64,000 bases of DNA, from the NCBI GenBank assembly GCA_018701395.1, contig JABIWU010000003.1, forward strand, positions 16,467-80,466, written 5' to 3'. Under the pieces are notes generated by a model that worked only from the letters and a program-made list of their open reading frames with translations, was not told the origin of the DNA and searched no databases. Numbering within the stretch: position 1 is the stretch's first letter; each line of letters begins with the position of its first letter. This document shows positions 23,932-31,813 of this stretch, in pieces. Origin of the DNA: Phycisphaerae bacterium. Lineage in GTDB: Bacteria; Planctomycetota; Phycisphaerae; Phycisphaerales; SM1A02. The translations under genes were made by a program, and so were the position numbers.

Positions 23932-25251
23932 ATGAAAAAAAGTCACACGTTCTATATAGGTGTTTTTGTATCACTCGCATACTCGGGTGTTGCATCTGCA
24001 CTTTCTTTCGAAACGCTCCCCGAACCGCCGATGGATTTAGTGGTGATTGATACGCCTGATGATGCAGGCAATTCAGTGGAATTGGATTGGGCACTTTCTG
24101 GAACAGATATTTTCAACCCGTTGATTGAAAATGCTAGCGATACAGATCCGTCCACTATTGTTGCCACGTATTCAATCGAGCGAAAAGTTTCCGATGCAAT
24201 CGGAAGCGAACTCGACGAGTCAGATTTGAATTGGCAGAAAGTCTCTGAAGCGGGCGCTGGCGAATCACACTGGACCGACCGAACAGTAGAGCGTGGTTGG
24301 ACCTATGACTACCGAATTTGTTCAGTCGATAATCAAGGCGACAGTTCAACTTGGTGCAATGGAGAGCCTGTAACACCAGTTATGCAGATATTTAATATGT
24401 CAAAAGCGTGGCTTGCAATATTCATGCTTATTTTTGGTGGGTTTATCGCTTACTTTATTAATCAGGCGCGAGCAGGAAAACCGTTGTGGGTTCGAAAAAT
24501 TGCAGGGCTTGAAGCGATTGATGAAGCAGTCGGCCGCGCAACAGAAATGGGACGTCCTGTTCTGTTCGTTGCGGGCATTCAAGATATCAATGAAATCCAA
24601 ACGCTAGCTGGTTTGACGGTTTTATCACGCGTGGCAAAAACAGCAGCAGAGTATGGTGCACAAATAGAAGTACCAACCTGTCGTTCTCTAGTAATGGCTG
24701 CTGCTCGGGAAACTGTTGAAGCGGCATACCTTTCAGCAGGCGCTCCAGATGCATACCAACCAGATAAAATTCACTACTTAACAGATGAACAATTTGCATT
24801 TGTTGCAGGTGTAACTGGCTACATGGTTCGCGAAGAACCAGCCGCATGTATTTACATGGGTGGCTTCTACGCTGAATCACTCATTCTCGCAGAAACAGGT
24901 AATCACATCGGCGCGATTCAAGTTGCTGGTACTGCGATGCCAAGCCAGTTGCCTTTCTTTGTTGCTTCGTGCGATTACACGTTGATTGGTGAAGAATTCT
25001 TTGCAGCGTCGGCGTATCTTTCAGGTGACCCACTGCAAATTGGTTCACTTAAAGGTCAAGATTACGGCAAGTTCTTTAGTGTTTTAATTCTTGTCATTGG
25101 CATTTTCTTTGCCTCGATTATCTCGCTCTCGGATAGCGAGGATGGGCTTGCAGTCGATTCGCTTAATTACATCAATAACAATATGCTTGGCTCAGAGGGC
25201 TTGGGCTCATTTGGCGGGGGAGACACAGACATAGAGGGAGACGACTCGTGA
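23932..25251 (+). CDS. DUF6754-type membrane protein with fibronectin-like ectodomain
   Basis: A 439-residue protein: signal peptide or N-terminal anchor (about 1-23), an extracytoplasmic Fn3-like domain (about 30-150, EPPMDLVVIDTPDDAGNSVE ... TYDYRICSVDNQGDSSTW), a membrane helix (about 159-178), a conserved cytoplasmic domain (about 186-370) and a second helix near 383-402. The cytoplasmic part (RKIAGLEAIDEAVGRATEMG, PVLFVAG, QVAGTAMPSQLPFFVASCDY) matches my memory of DUF6754. The C-terminal tail is Gly/Asp-rich. The next gene starts inside its stop (GTGA). Function unknown. Confidence 0.7.
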   Translation: MKKSHTFYIGVFVSLAYSGVASALSFETLPEPPMDLVVIDTPDDAGNSVELDWALSGTDIFNPLIENASDTDPSTIVATYSIERKVSDAIGSELDESDLNWQKVSEAGAGESHWTDRTVERGWTYDYRICSVDNQGDSSTWCNGEPVTPVMQIFNMSKAWLAIFMLIFGGFIAYFINQARAGKPLWVRKIAGLEAIDEAVGRATEMGRPVLFVAGIQDINEIQTLAGLTVLSRVAKTAAEYGAQIEVPTCRSLVMAAARETVEAAYLSAGAPDAYQPDKIHYLTDEQFAFVAGVTGYMVREEPAACIYMGGFYAESLILAETGNHIGAIQVAGTAMPSQLPFFVASCDYTLIGEEFFAASAYLSGDPLQIGSLKGQDYGKFFSVLILVIGIFFASIISLSDSEDGLAVDSLNYINNNMLGSEGLGSFGGGDTDIEGDDS

Positions 25252-25943
25252 AAAGAACAGTCCCATTAATAATTGCAATTGTTGCTGGCTTTGTCCTGCT
25301 GATTGCAAACTTCATCCCTTTTGCTGAGGACTGGGGTTTAACTGCTCAGGAATGGTTTAACATTCTTGCAGTTGGCGCAATGATTTTAGGTGGGGGAAAC
25401 CTTGTCAAACTGCATCTCATGAAAATTTCTGGTCAACGGAAGGGTTGGGGTTACTCAGTCGTGACCATTGGTTGTTTCGTTGGCACACTTATTTTTGGTT
25501 TATTCAAGATAGGCGTGCATCCAAATGAAATCTATCCAAATGTTGGATGGTCAGGGTACTACCTTGAAGGTGGCTCGGGCTTGTGGTGGATTTATCAACA
25601 CATGATTGTTCCACTTACATCGATGATGTTTGCAATGTTGGCCTTCTACGTTGCCACAGCGGCATTCCGAGCGTTTCGCGCAAAAAACACAGAGGCAACC
25701 TTGTTGCTTGTCACAGCGGGCGTCGTTCTGCTTGGTCAAACCTATGCGGGCGTTTGGCTCTTCGAGGGCTGGTTACCAGAATCTATGCAATGGCTTCGTT
25801 TTGACCACTTAACTGAATGGGTTATGAATATTCCAAACACGGGAGGTACACGGGCAATAACGATTGGTATCGCACTTGGCGTTGTTGCAACCTCCCTTCG
25901 AATTCTTCTGGGCGTTGACCGCTCCTATCTGGGGCAAGATTAA
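25248..25943 (+). CDS. Six-helix membrane protein of the MutL operon
   Basis: A 231-residue protein with about six hydrophobic segments (VPLIIAIVAGFVLLIANFIPF, WFNILAVGAMILGGGNLVKL, YSVVTIGCFVGTLIFGLFKI, IVPLTSMMFAMLAFYVATAA, LLLVTAGVVLLGQTYAGVWL, AITIGIALGVVATSLRILLG). Loops are short; the longest, between helices 3 and 4, holds GWSGYYLEGGSGLWWIYQHM. GTG start overlapping the previous stop. No transporter family motif is recognised. It is likely an integral subunit of the same complex as its neighbours (inference from position). Confidence 0.65.
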   Translation: MKRTVPLIIAIVAGFVLLIANFIPFAEDWGLTAQEWFNILAVGAMILGGGNLVKLHLMKISGQRKGWGYSVVTIGCFVGTLIFGLFKIGVHPNEIYPNVGWSGYYLEGGSGLWWIYQHMIVPLTSMMFAMLAFYVATAAFRAFRAKNTEATLLLVTAGVVLLGQTYAGVWLFEGWLPESMQWLRFDHLTEWVMNIPNTGGTRAITIGIALGVVATSLRILLGVDRSYLGQD

Positions 25944-25946
25944 ACC

Positions 25947-26798
25947 ATGTTAAAAATACTCCAAAATATAGACCGTCGTTGGGTTTTTCTCTTTATGTTG
26001 TTAGCAGTCGCAATTCCGATTCTTGCAAAAACTGTTTTTCCTGTAAATATATCACCGCAAACAATGATGGTCTTCAATGCAATTGAAGATTTGCCAGATG
26101 GATCAAGGATTCTACTCTCGTATGATTTTGACCCTGCATCGCAAGGCGAACTTCTTCCGATGGCGCAAGCGTTTACTCGGCATTGTTCCATCAAAGGACA
26201 CAAACAATATTACATGGCGCTTTGGCCACTGGGTTCACCGATGGTTGACTTGAGCATTGACACGATTGAATCTGAATATCCGAACTTGGTGTATGGTGAA
26301 GATTACGTGAAGTTCGATTACAAAACTGGTGGCGAAGCAGTTATCCGAATGATTACGCAAGACTTACGCGGTATGTACGAATTAGATTCAAAAGGTGTTT
26401 CACTTGACAACATTCCAATGACAAAGAATATTAAAAATATTCAAGACATGGATTTAATCATCAATGTAAGTGCAGGCGACCCAGGCACGAAACAATGGGT
26501 CCAATTCGCTGCAACGCCGTTTGGAATAACCACAGTTTCTGGTTGTACTGGAGTACAAGCACCTCAAATGTACCCGTACATTCCAGATCAACTTGCTGGT
26601 GTTCTTGGCGCGATTAAAGCAGCGGCAGAATACGAAGCAGCAATCGATGAAGTATATCCATCAATTGCAAGCAACCCAAAGGCACAAGAAGCCAAACGAA
26701 GAATGGGACCGCAGTTGGTGGCTCATGGTTTGATGGTTTGTTTAATTATTCTTGGCAACATAATTTTCTTTGTTAGCCGAAAGCGAGGTTTAGCGTAA
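25947..26798 (+). CDS. Bitopic membrane protein of the MutL operon
   Basis: A 283-residue protein with one membrane helix at each end (about 12-30, WVFLFMLLAVAIPILAKTVF, and 259-277, HGLMVCLIILGNIIFFVS) enclosing a domain of about 220 residues that should lie outside the cytoplasm. That domain begins PVNISPQTMMVFNAIEDLPD and contains YDFDPASQGELLPMAQAFTR, which resembles conserved segments I associate with DUF6754 neighbourhoods. Three-base gap from the previous gene and a TAATG overlap with the next. Function unknown. Confidence 0.65.
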   Translation: MLKILQNIDRRWVFLFMLLAVAIPILAKTVFPVNISPQTMMVFNAIEDLPDGSRILLSYDFDPASQGELLPMAQAFTRHCSIKGHKQYYMALWPLGSPMVDLSIDTIESEYPNLVYGEDYVKFDYKTGGEAVIRMITQDLRGMYELDSKGVSLDNIPMTKNIKNIQDMDLIINVSAGDPGTKQWVQFAATPFGITTVSGCTGVQAPQMYPYIPDQLAGVLGAIKAAAEYEAAIDEVYPSIASNPKAQEAKRRMGPQLVAHGLMVCLIILGNIIFFVSRKRGLA

Positions 26799-27763
26799 TG
26801 GATAAATCATCAGAAGCATCCAAAAATTCAAACACCTTAATTTGGGGTATCATTTTTATTATTGGCGCAATATTGCTTGTGTGGAGTATGTCTACTTCAA
26901 GAACAGGCCAAGTCTGGGTTACACCAGAACAGCATGCTTTTACTGCAGGCGCTGATGGTAAGTACAGCGCAACAGATACTCCATCTTCTGAAGATATTGC
27001 ATGGGTAACGTACAACGTTGTTCCAGATAGTGAACTAACTCAAGAAGTAATTGATAGTGGCAGTGCAACTTTAAGTTGGTCAAGAACAATTGGTTTGTGG
27101 TTAGCAGCAATCTTCACGCTGTTTATTCTGTCGTTCTTGGTCGGTGATAATCCAGCATACAAATTTGCAGAAGCAATGGTCGTTGGGACTTCTGCCGGCT
27201 ATGTCATGGTTATTGGAATATGGGATGTTTTTGTACCACTCTTGCTGGGTAAATTGGCTCCTGGATTTGTGCAAACAGCATTTCTTCCAGGCATGGATGC
27301 ATCAGCAGGAACGCAGCTTCTCTATATTATTCCAGCAATATTAATCATCATGTTGTTGTTCCAATTGATGCCAAGCGGAGGCTGGATTAGCCGATGGCCA
27401 ATCGCATTCTTTATTGGTATTACTGCGGGCTACCGAATGATTGGGTATGTTGAAGCAGATCTTGTTGCTCAAATTAAAGCTGCGATTGTCCCACTATGGG
27501 TTACTGGCGAAAATGGTTTTGTTTTCTGGCCGTCTTTTAACGCAGTTATACTGACTGTAGCAACACTCAGCGCGATGATTTACTTCTTCTTCTCGGTCGA
27601 GCACAAGGGACTTCTCGGAAAGACTGCTCGAGTTGGTATTTGGTTCTTAATGATTACGTTTGGCGCTTCATTTGGGTACACCGTGATGGGTCGTATTGCA
27701 CTCTTGGCAGCACGATTGGAATTCTTGTTCGGAGATTGGCTCCACTTCATCCCAAGCAGTTAA
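26798..27763 (+). CDS. Polytopic membrane protein of the MutL operon
   Basis: A 321-residue protein with about seven membrane helices. The first (about 13-31) is separated from the others by a roughly 60-residue extracytoplasmic loop; the rest lie between about 94 and 310 (for example TIGLWLAAIFTLFILSFLVG, LLYIIPAILIIMLLFQLMPS, FNAVILTVATLSAMIYFFFS). The pattern GTSAGYVMVIGIWDVFVPLL and ITAGYRMIGYV contains small residues and tyrosines within helices, as seen in channel-like or carrier proteins, but no family is recognised. Last gene of the operon: an intrinsic terminator begins 28 bases after its stop. Confidence 0.65.
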   Translation: MDKSSEASKNSNTLIWGIIFIIGAILLVWSMSTSRTGQVWVTPEQHAFTAGADGKYSATDTPSSEDIAWVTYNVVPDSELTQEVIDSGSATLSWSRTIGLWLAAIFTLFILSFLVGDNPAYKFAEAMVVGTSAGYVMVIGIWDVFVPLLLGKLAPGFVQTAFLPGMDASAGTQLLYIIPAILIIMLLFQLMPSGGWISRWPIAFFIGITAGYRMIGYVEADLVAQIKAAIVPLWVTGENGFVFWPSFNAVILTVATLSAMIYFFFSVEHKGLLGKTARVGIWFLMITFGASFGYTVMGRIALLAARLEFLFGDWLHFIPSS

Positions 27764-27790
27764 TTTTTTATGGTTTAAAAGCACTTTTTA

Positions 27791-27820
27791 AGAGAGCACG
27801 GCAAGCCGTGCTCTCTTTTT
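27791..27820 (+). terminator. Strong intrinsic terminator of the MutL-type operon
   Basis: A perfect 12-bp stem (AGAGAGCACGGC at 27791-27802, GCCGTGCTCTCT at 27805-27816) with a tight two-base loop (four bases if the closing pair opens) is followed by a T-run. It closes the 20204-27763 operon and separates it from rpmF. Confidence 0.92.
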
Positions 27821-27856
27821 GCTTGTGTATGGGGTTAGAATCGTAGTATGCAATGG

Positions 27857-27893
27857 CCCAGCGCTAGCGTGGGAATCTTAATTTTGCTATAAT
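27857..27893 (+). promoter_or_regulatory. Promoter of the rpmF/fatty-acid operon with overlapping palindrome
   Basis: An extended -10 (TGCTATAAT, 27885-27893) lies 59 bases before the rpmF start. About 12 bases upstream of it, 27857-27873 forms a near-perfect 17-base palindrome centred on CTAG (CCCAGCGCTAGCGTGGG), covering the place where the -35 box would be. That position suits an operator, but the regulator is unknown. Confidence 0.55.
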
Positions 27894-27952
27894 TCCGCAT
27901 TCATTCCATGGCTTTTTGTTAGCCCCATTTTTGTTGAAGAAGGTATAGATCG

Positions 27953-28132
27953 ATGCTCCCAAAACTACGAACATCCCCAGCACGAAAGCGTAAACGTCGC
28001 TCGCACCACGCGCTTAATAGCTCAAACTTGGCTTTGTGCCCAAACTGTGGAAACAACCGCTTGCCGCACCGGTCTTGCCCAAGTTGCGGCTATGTACGCC
28101 CTGGTCTTCAAGTAAAAGCTACAAAGGCGTAA
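27953..28132 (+). CDS. rpmF: 50S ribosomal protein L32
   Basis: A 59-residue L32 with the basic N-terminus LPKLRTSPARKRKRRSHHAL and a zinc-ribbon pair, CPNCGNN and CPSCGYV. Too short for many ORF callers but unmistakable. GAAGAAGG lies about 10 bases before the ATG. It is followed six bases later by plsX, giving the widely conserved rpmF-plsX-fabH order that links ribosome and lipid synthesis. The DUF177 gene that often precedes rpmF is not present. Confidence 0.96.
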   Translation: MLPKLRTSPARKRKRRSHHALNSSNLALCPNCGNNRLPHRSCPSCGYVRPGLQVKATKA

Positions 28133-28138
28133 CTTTTA

Positions 28139-29158
28139 ATGCGAATTGGCGTTGATGTGATGGGGGGCGATCTCGCACCGTACCCTATTCTAGAGGGAGC
28201 CCTTGCTGCTACTTCAAAACTAGAATCAGACGACGTTGTTGTCCTCTACGGGGACGAAGATATTATTTACGAGGGAATTGCTAACACAACCCTTGGCCAC
28301 GCAAAGGTTGAGGTTGTAGCAACTACAGAATCAATTTCAATGGATGAAAGTCCAGTCGACGCTGTCCGAGGTAAACAAGACAGTTCACTTGTGGTGATGT
28401 GCAAAGCAGCATCTCGCAAAGCAGAGAACCCACTTGATGCAGTAATTTCTGCTGGCAATACTGGCGCATTTGTCGCAGGTAGCCAAATGTATTTACGAAG
28501 ACTTGACGGTGTTCATCGTCCTGGAATTGCAGCAGCAGTTCCTACATTTGCAGGAACAGTTGCCTTCATCGATGTTGGCGCAAATATTGAACCAAAACCA
28601 GTACATCTTGCCCAGTATGGCGTGATGGGAAAAGTATACGCAAAGCGGATTCTTGGAATCGATAATCCACGCGTCGCCTTGATGAATGTCGGCGGCGAGG
28701 AACAAAAAGGCACAAGTAATCTTAAGCTTGTTCGAGATATGCTACGCGCTGCACCAGATATTAATTTTGTTGGGTATATCGAAGGGCGAACGCTTTTTGA
28801 TGGTGGTGCTGATGTTGTTATTACAGACGGAATCGTTGGTAATGTAAGCATCAAACTTGCGGAAGGTCTTGCGACGGGTTTGCTTACAAAGATAGCGCGT
28901 GATGTTGCTGCAGCGGATCCAAAACTTGCTGAAGCATTTAAGCCAATCATGCAAAAGTTTTATTCCGATTACGATTATCACGAATATGGTGGCGCTCCTT
29001 TGTTGGGCGTTAACGGCATCAGCATGATTTGTCACGGTAGTTCAGAAGCACGAACAATCACAAACGCAATTATTCGGGTGAAGCAATTTTCAACAGCGGG
29101 CGTGAACAAACATATTACAGAGCAACTTGCATCCATTGAAGAATTGAGCATCGCATGA
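28139..29158 (+). CDS. plsX: Phosphate acyltransferase PlsX
   Basis: Converts acyl-ACP to acyl-phosphate for phosphatidic acid synthesis. Family motifs are clear: IGVDVMGGDLAPYPILEGAL at the N-terminus, VSAGNTGAFVAGS, GVHRPGIAAAVPTF, LMNVGGEEQKGT and GGAPLLGVNG near the end. 339 residues, normal for the family. Peripheral membrane enzyme. Starts six bases after rpmF and overlaps fabH by ATGA. Confidence 0.96.
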   Translation: MRIGVDVMGGDLAPYPILEGALAATSKLESDDVVVLYGDEDIIYEGIANTTLGHAKVEVVATTESISMDESPVDAVRGKQDSSLVVMCKAASRKAENPLDAVISAGNTGAFVAGSQMYLRRLDGVHRPGIAAAVPTFAGTVAFIDVGANIEPKPVHLAQYGVMGKVYAKRILGIDNPRVALMNVGGEEQKGTSNLKLVRDMLRAAPDINFVGYIEGRTLFDGGADVVITDGIVGNVSIKLAEGLATGLLTKIARDVAAADPKLAEAFKPIMQKFYSDYDYHEYGGAPLLGVNGISMICHGSSEARTITNAIIRVKQFSTAGVNKHITEQLASIEELSIA

Positions 29159-30150
29159 CAAGCACTATGCCTTGCGGGGTTCGTATACTAGGTACTGGCT
29201 CGTGCGTTCCGGACGATATACTTGGCAATGAAGAATTGGCAAAAAGATTTGATGTCGACGTTGCCTGGATTGAGCAAAGAACGGGCATTGTTGAGAGACG
29301 TTTATGTAGCGAGGGCGAGGGTACGTTTGAGTTGCAAACTCGTGCGTTAAAAAAAGCGCTTAAAGATGCAGGGATTAAAGGCTCAGACCTATCGTTAATT
29401 ATTTGTGCTTCGGTCACATCAGAAATGACTTGTCCATCCAATGCTTGCAGACTGTCCGCAGAAGTTAATGCAGCACCTGCAGGCGCCTTCGATATTATTG
29501 CTGCGTGTTCAGGTTTTGTGTATGCAATGAATCTTGCCGACAGTTTAATACGTAGTGGTACGCAGCACACAATCGCAGTTGTTGGTTGCGATGCAATGAG
29601 TAAACTGACGGACTCCCTTGACCGCGGAACATCCATTTTGTTCGGCGATGCAGCGGGGGCTGTTATTCTGCAAAAATGCGACGACCCAGAGATTGGATGT
29701 TTTTACCAAACCATGAACGCCAACGGCGAACCGTGGCCGGCACTTTATATTCCATCATGCGAAGAGGAAGTTGTTGAAGGAGATACTGCGACAACGACCT
29801 ATGGCAAATTAAGAATGCGTGGAAAAGAAGTTTATAAATTTGCAGTAACAACCTTTCAACAAATTGCAGAAACGCTTTTAGAAGAAACCGGATTAACGCC
29901 TAAAGATGTTAGCCAATTCATTTGTCACCAATCGAACATGCGAATTATTGAATCCGCACAGGCCAAACTAGGATTGCCTGACGAAAAAGTATATAAAAAT
30001 ATCAGTCATTTTGGTAATAGTTCAGCAGGCGCCGCAGCGCTTTGCTTCGATCAACTATGGCAAGATGGAAAAATTAATCGCGGCGATGTTATTGTCCTTC
30101 TCGCTTTCGGTGGCGGACTTACATGGGCCAGTAGCGCTTGGAGAATTTGA
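29155..30150 (+). CDS. fabH: Beta-ketoacyl-ACP synthase III
   Basis: Initiates fatty-acid chains by condensing acetyl-CoA with malonyl-ACP. The Cys-His-Asn triad is visible: DIIAACSGFVYAMN (Cys near 116), FICHQSNMRI (His near 257) and SHFGNSSAGA (Asn near 286). The C-terminal GDVIVLLAFGGGLTWASS is typical. 331 residues. The ATGA overlap with plsX fixes the start, although a second ATG five codons later is possible. Confidence 0.96.
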   Translation: MTSTMPCGVRILGTGSCVPDDILGNEELAKRFDVDVAWIEQRTGIVERRLCSEGEGTFELQTRALKKALKDAGIKGSDLSLIICASVTSEMTCPSNACRLSAEVNAAPAGAFDIIAACSGFVYAMNLADSLIRSGTQHTIAVVGCDAMSKLTDSLDRGTSILFGDAAGAVILQKCDDPEIGCFYQTMNANGEPWPALYIPSCEEEVVEGDTATTTYGKLRMRGKEVYKFAVTTFQQIAETLLEETGLTPKDVSQFICHQSNMRIIESAQAKLGLPDEKVYKNISHFGNSSAGAAALCFDQLWQDGKINRGDVIVLLAFGGGLTWASSAWRI

Positions 30151-30151
30151 A

Positions 30152-31072
30152 ATGGCTGATTCGCTTGTATTATTATGTCCAGGGCAAGGTGCGCAAAAAG
30201 CAGGAATGGGAAAGGCGTGGTTTGATGCTTCGCCTGCTGCACAGGCAATCTTTGAAGAAGCAGATGTAATTCTTGGTGGCACGTTAGGTCTTCCACTGAG
30301 TGAAATTTGTTTCAATGATCCAAATGGCGAAATTAACAAAACAAATATTAGCCAACCCGCAATTTATACTTGCTCAGTGGCATCATGGCATGGACTTCGT
30401 GAACAGGGGCTAGAAGGCGAAGTAGTTGCAACTGCTGGGCTGTCTCTTGGCGAGTACACAGCACTTCATCTTGCTGGTGTATTCTCATTTGAAGAGGGAT
30501 TACGCCTTGTTGCAGAGCGCGGACAACGAATGCAAACTGCAGCAGAAGCAGAAATAAGCACGATGATTGCAGTAATGGGCGACGATGAAATTGCACTTGC
30601 GTTATGTAATGAGGCAAAAGAAGGCGATGAAATTCTCGTTGCTGCTAACTTTAATGCCCCAGGGCAAACAGTTTTAAGTGGTTCAGTTGCGGCTTGTGAT
30701 CGAGTGGCAACGTTAGCGGAATCTAAAGGTGTGCGTGCGACCCCACTCTCGGTTGCTGGTGCGTTTCACTCACCTTTTATGGCATCGGCTGCTGAAGGTA
30801 TGCGCATTGCACTCTCAGAGGTGGCACTACAACCACCAAAAATAGATGTTTGGTCAAATGTTACCGCGGAATTACACGATTCCTCAACAATTGCAGATTG
30901 TCTTGTAAAACAAATTACAGACTCTGTTCGTTGGTCTCAATCCTGCAGCGCAATGGCAAAAAGGTATGATAGTTGCAGTTGGCATGAACTCGCCCCAAGC
31001 GGAGTGTTGCGAGGGCTCATGCGAAGAATTACTCGAGAAGTGAAAGTTGAAGCACACAATGAACCTCATTAA
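30152..31072 (+). CDS. fabD: Malonyl CoA-acyl carrier protein transacylase
   Basis: Loads malonate onto ACP. The start ADSLVLLCPGQGAQKAGMGK is typical; the frame is open further upstream inside fabH, but ATG 30152, one base after the fabH stop, fits the family. The nucleophile motif reads AGLSLGEYTAL (Ser near 97), with Leu where many enzymes have His (GHSLGE); the catalytic His is in GAFHSPFM near 205. The Leu variant also occurs in other active homologues as I recall. 306 residues. A lipoprotein gene starts inside its 3' end. Confidence 0.93.
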   Translation: MADSLVLLCPGQGAQKAGMGKAWFDASPAAQAIFEEADVILGGTLGLPLSEICFNDPNGEINKTNISQPAIYTCSVASWHGLREQGLEGEVVATAGLSLGEYTALHLAGVFSFEEGLRLVAERGQRMQTAAEAEISTMIAVMGDDEIALALCNEAKEGDEILVAANFNAPGQTVLSGSVAACDRVATLAESKGVRATPLSVAGAFHSPFMASAAEGMRIALSEVALQPPKIDVWSNVTAELHDSSTIADCLVKQITDSVRWSQSCSAMAKRYDSCSWHELAPSGVLRGLMRRITREVKVEAHNEPH

Positions 31073-31775
31073 TAAAAGTATTTTGACAACCCTTTTGTCC
31101 AGCAGCGTATTATTTAGCCTAGGTTGTGGCGGCGAGGAAGAAGTTGTCGAAGCGCCAAAAACGATTAAAACAGTTGTAAAAAAACCGAAACCAAAAACAA
31201 CTGTTCAATTGATGGATGAATTATCAATTGATAACAGAATATTCGTTGATGAATTGGAAGCGCCTCGAGAGGAAAAATCTCGAATTGCGCTGTTGCAATT
31301 TTTTGATGCCATGTTGAAGAGCGATGTGGCTTCGCTTAAAAATTCAATTTCAATGGGTGATCGAATCGAATTAGAAGCAATGATTAATGCAGGATTGTCT
31401 GAGTATATGAACACAGTTACACGGCTTGATTTGAAAATTGGATTAGATCCCTCTGGCTCTGATTGTGTTATGGGTGTGTTTGAAATAGGTATGGATTACC
31501 AAGTGCAACTTTGGGGATTTCAATTTGATGGGCAAAAAAGCACCTTCACATCTATGCCAACGCAGCCAAATTTAGTGGATACGCTCAGTGGAAACTGGAT
31601 TACAAGTTACTTTGCTCTTATTGATAAACAAACGCAAATTGCCTTGCAGCCGGATGCAGGTTCGTCGTATATTCTTGCTGGCGAAACGGATAAGGAAACT
31701 AATTCAGGTTCGCAAGATGACGGACCAAGTGGCCCCCCTTCACGTCCTGGCGGTCCTGCGACCCCTGGTCACTAA
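31059..31775 (+). CDS. Lipoprotein of unknown function inside the fatty-acid cluster
   Basis: A 238-residue protein with a lipoprotein-type signal (NKSILTTLLSSSVLFSLGCGG, Cys at about 22), then a Lys/Pro/Glu-rich linker, a folded domain of about 130 residues (residues 60-195, ALLQFFDAMLKSDVASLKNS ...) and a Gly/Pro/Ser-rich C-terminus (GPSGPPSRPGGPATPG). The -3 residue of the lipobox is Ser, so lipidation is probable rather than certain. I recognise no family. The start overlaps fabD by 14 bases and fabG follows directly, so it is embedded in the lipid synthesis operon. Confidence 0.7.
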   Translation: MNLINKSILTTLLSSSVLFSLGCGGEEEVVEAPKTIKTVVKKPKPKTTVQLMDELSIDNRIFVDELEAPREEKSRIALLQFFDAMLKSDVASLKNSISMGDRIELEAMINAGLSEYMNTVTRLDLKIGLDPSGSDCVMGVFEIGMDYQVQLWGFQFDGQKSTFTSMPTQPNLVDTLSGNWITSYFALIDKQTQIALQPDAGSSYILAGETDKETNSGSQDDGPSGPPSRPGGPATPGH

Positions 31776-31813
31776 AAGTAGTACTGATTACACACAGTAT
31801 CGGAGTCAAAGTT

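Noticed and set aside
30011..30151. N-terminal extension of fabD inside fabH
   Set aside because: The extra 47 residues are fabH codons read in another frame; ATG 30152 directly follows the fabH stop and matches the family.
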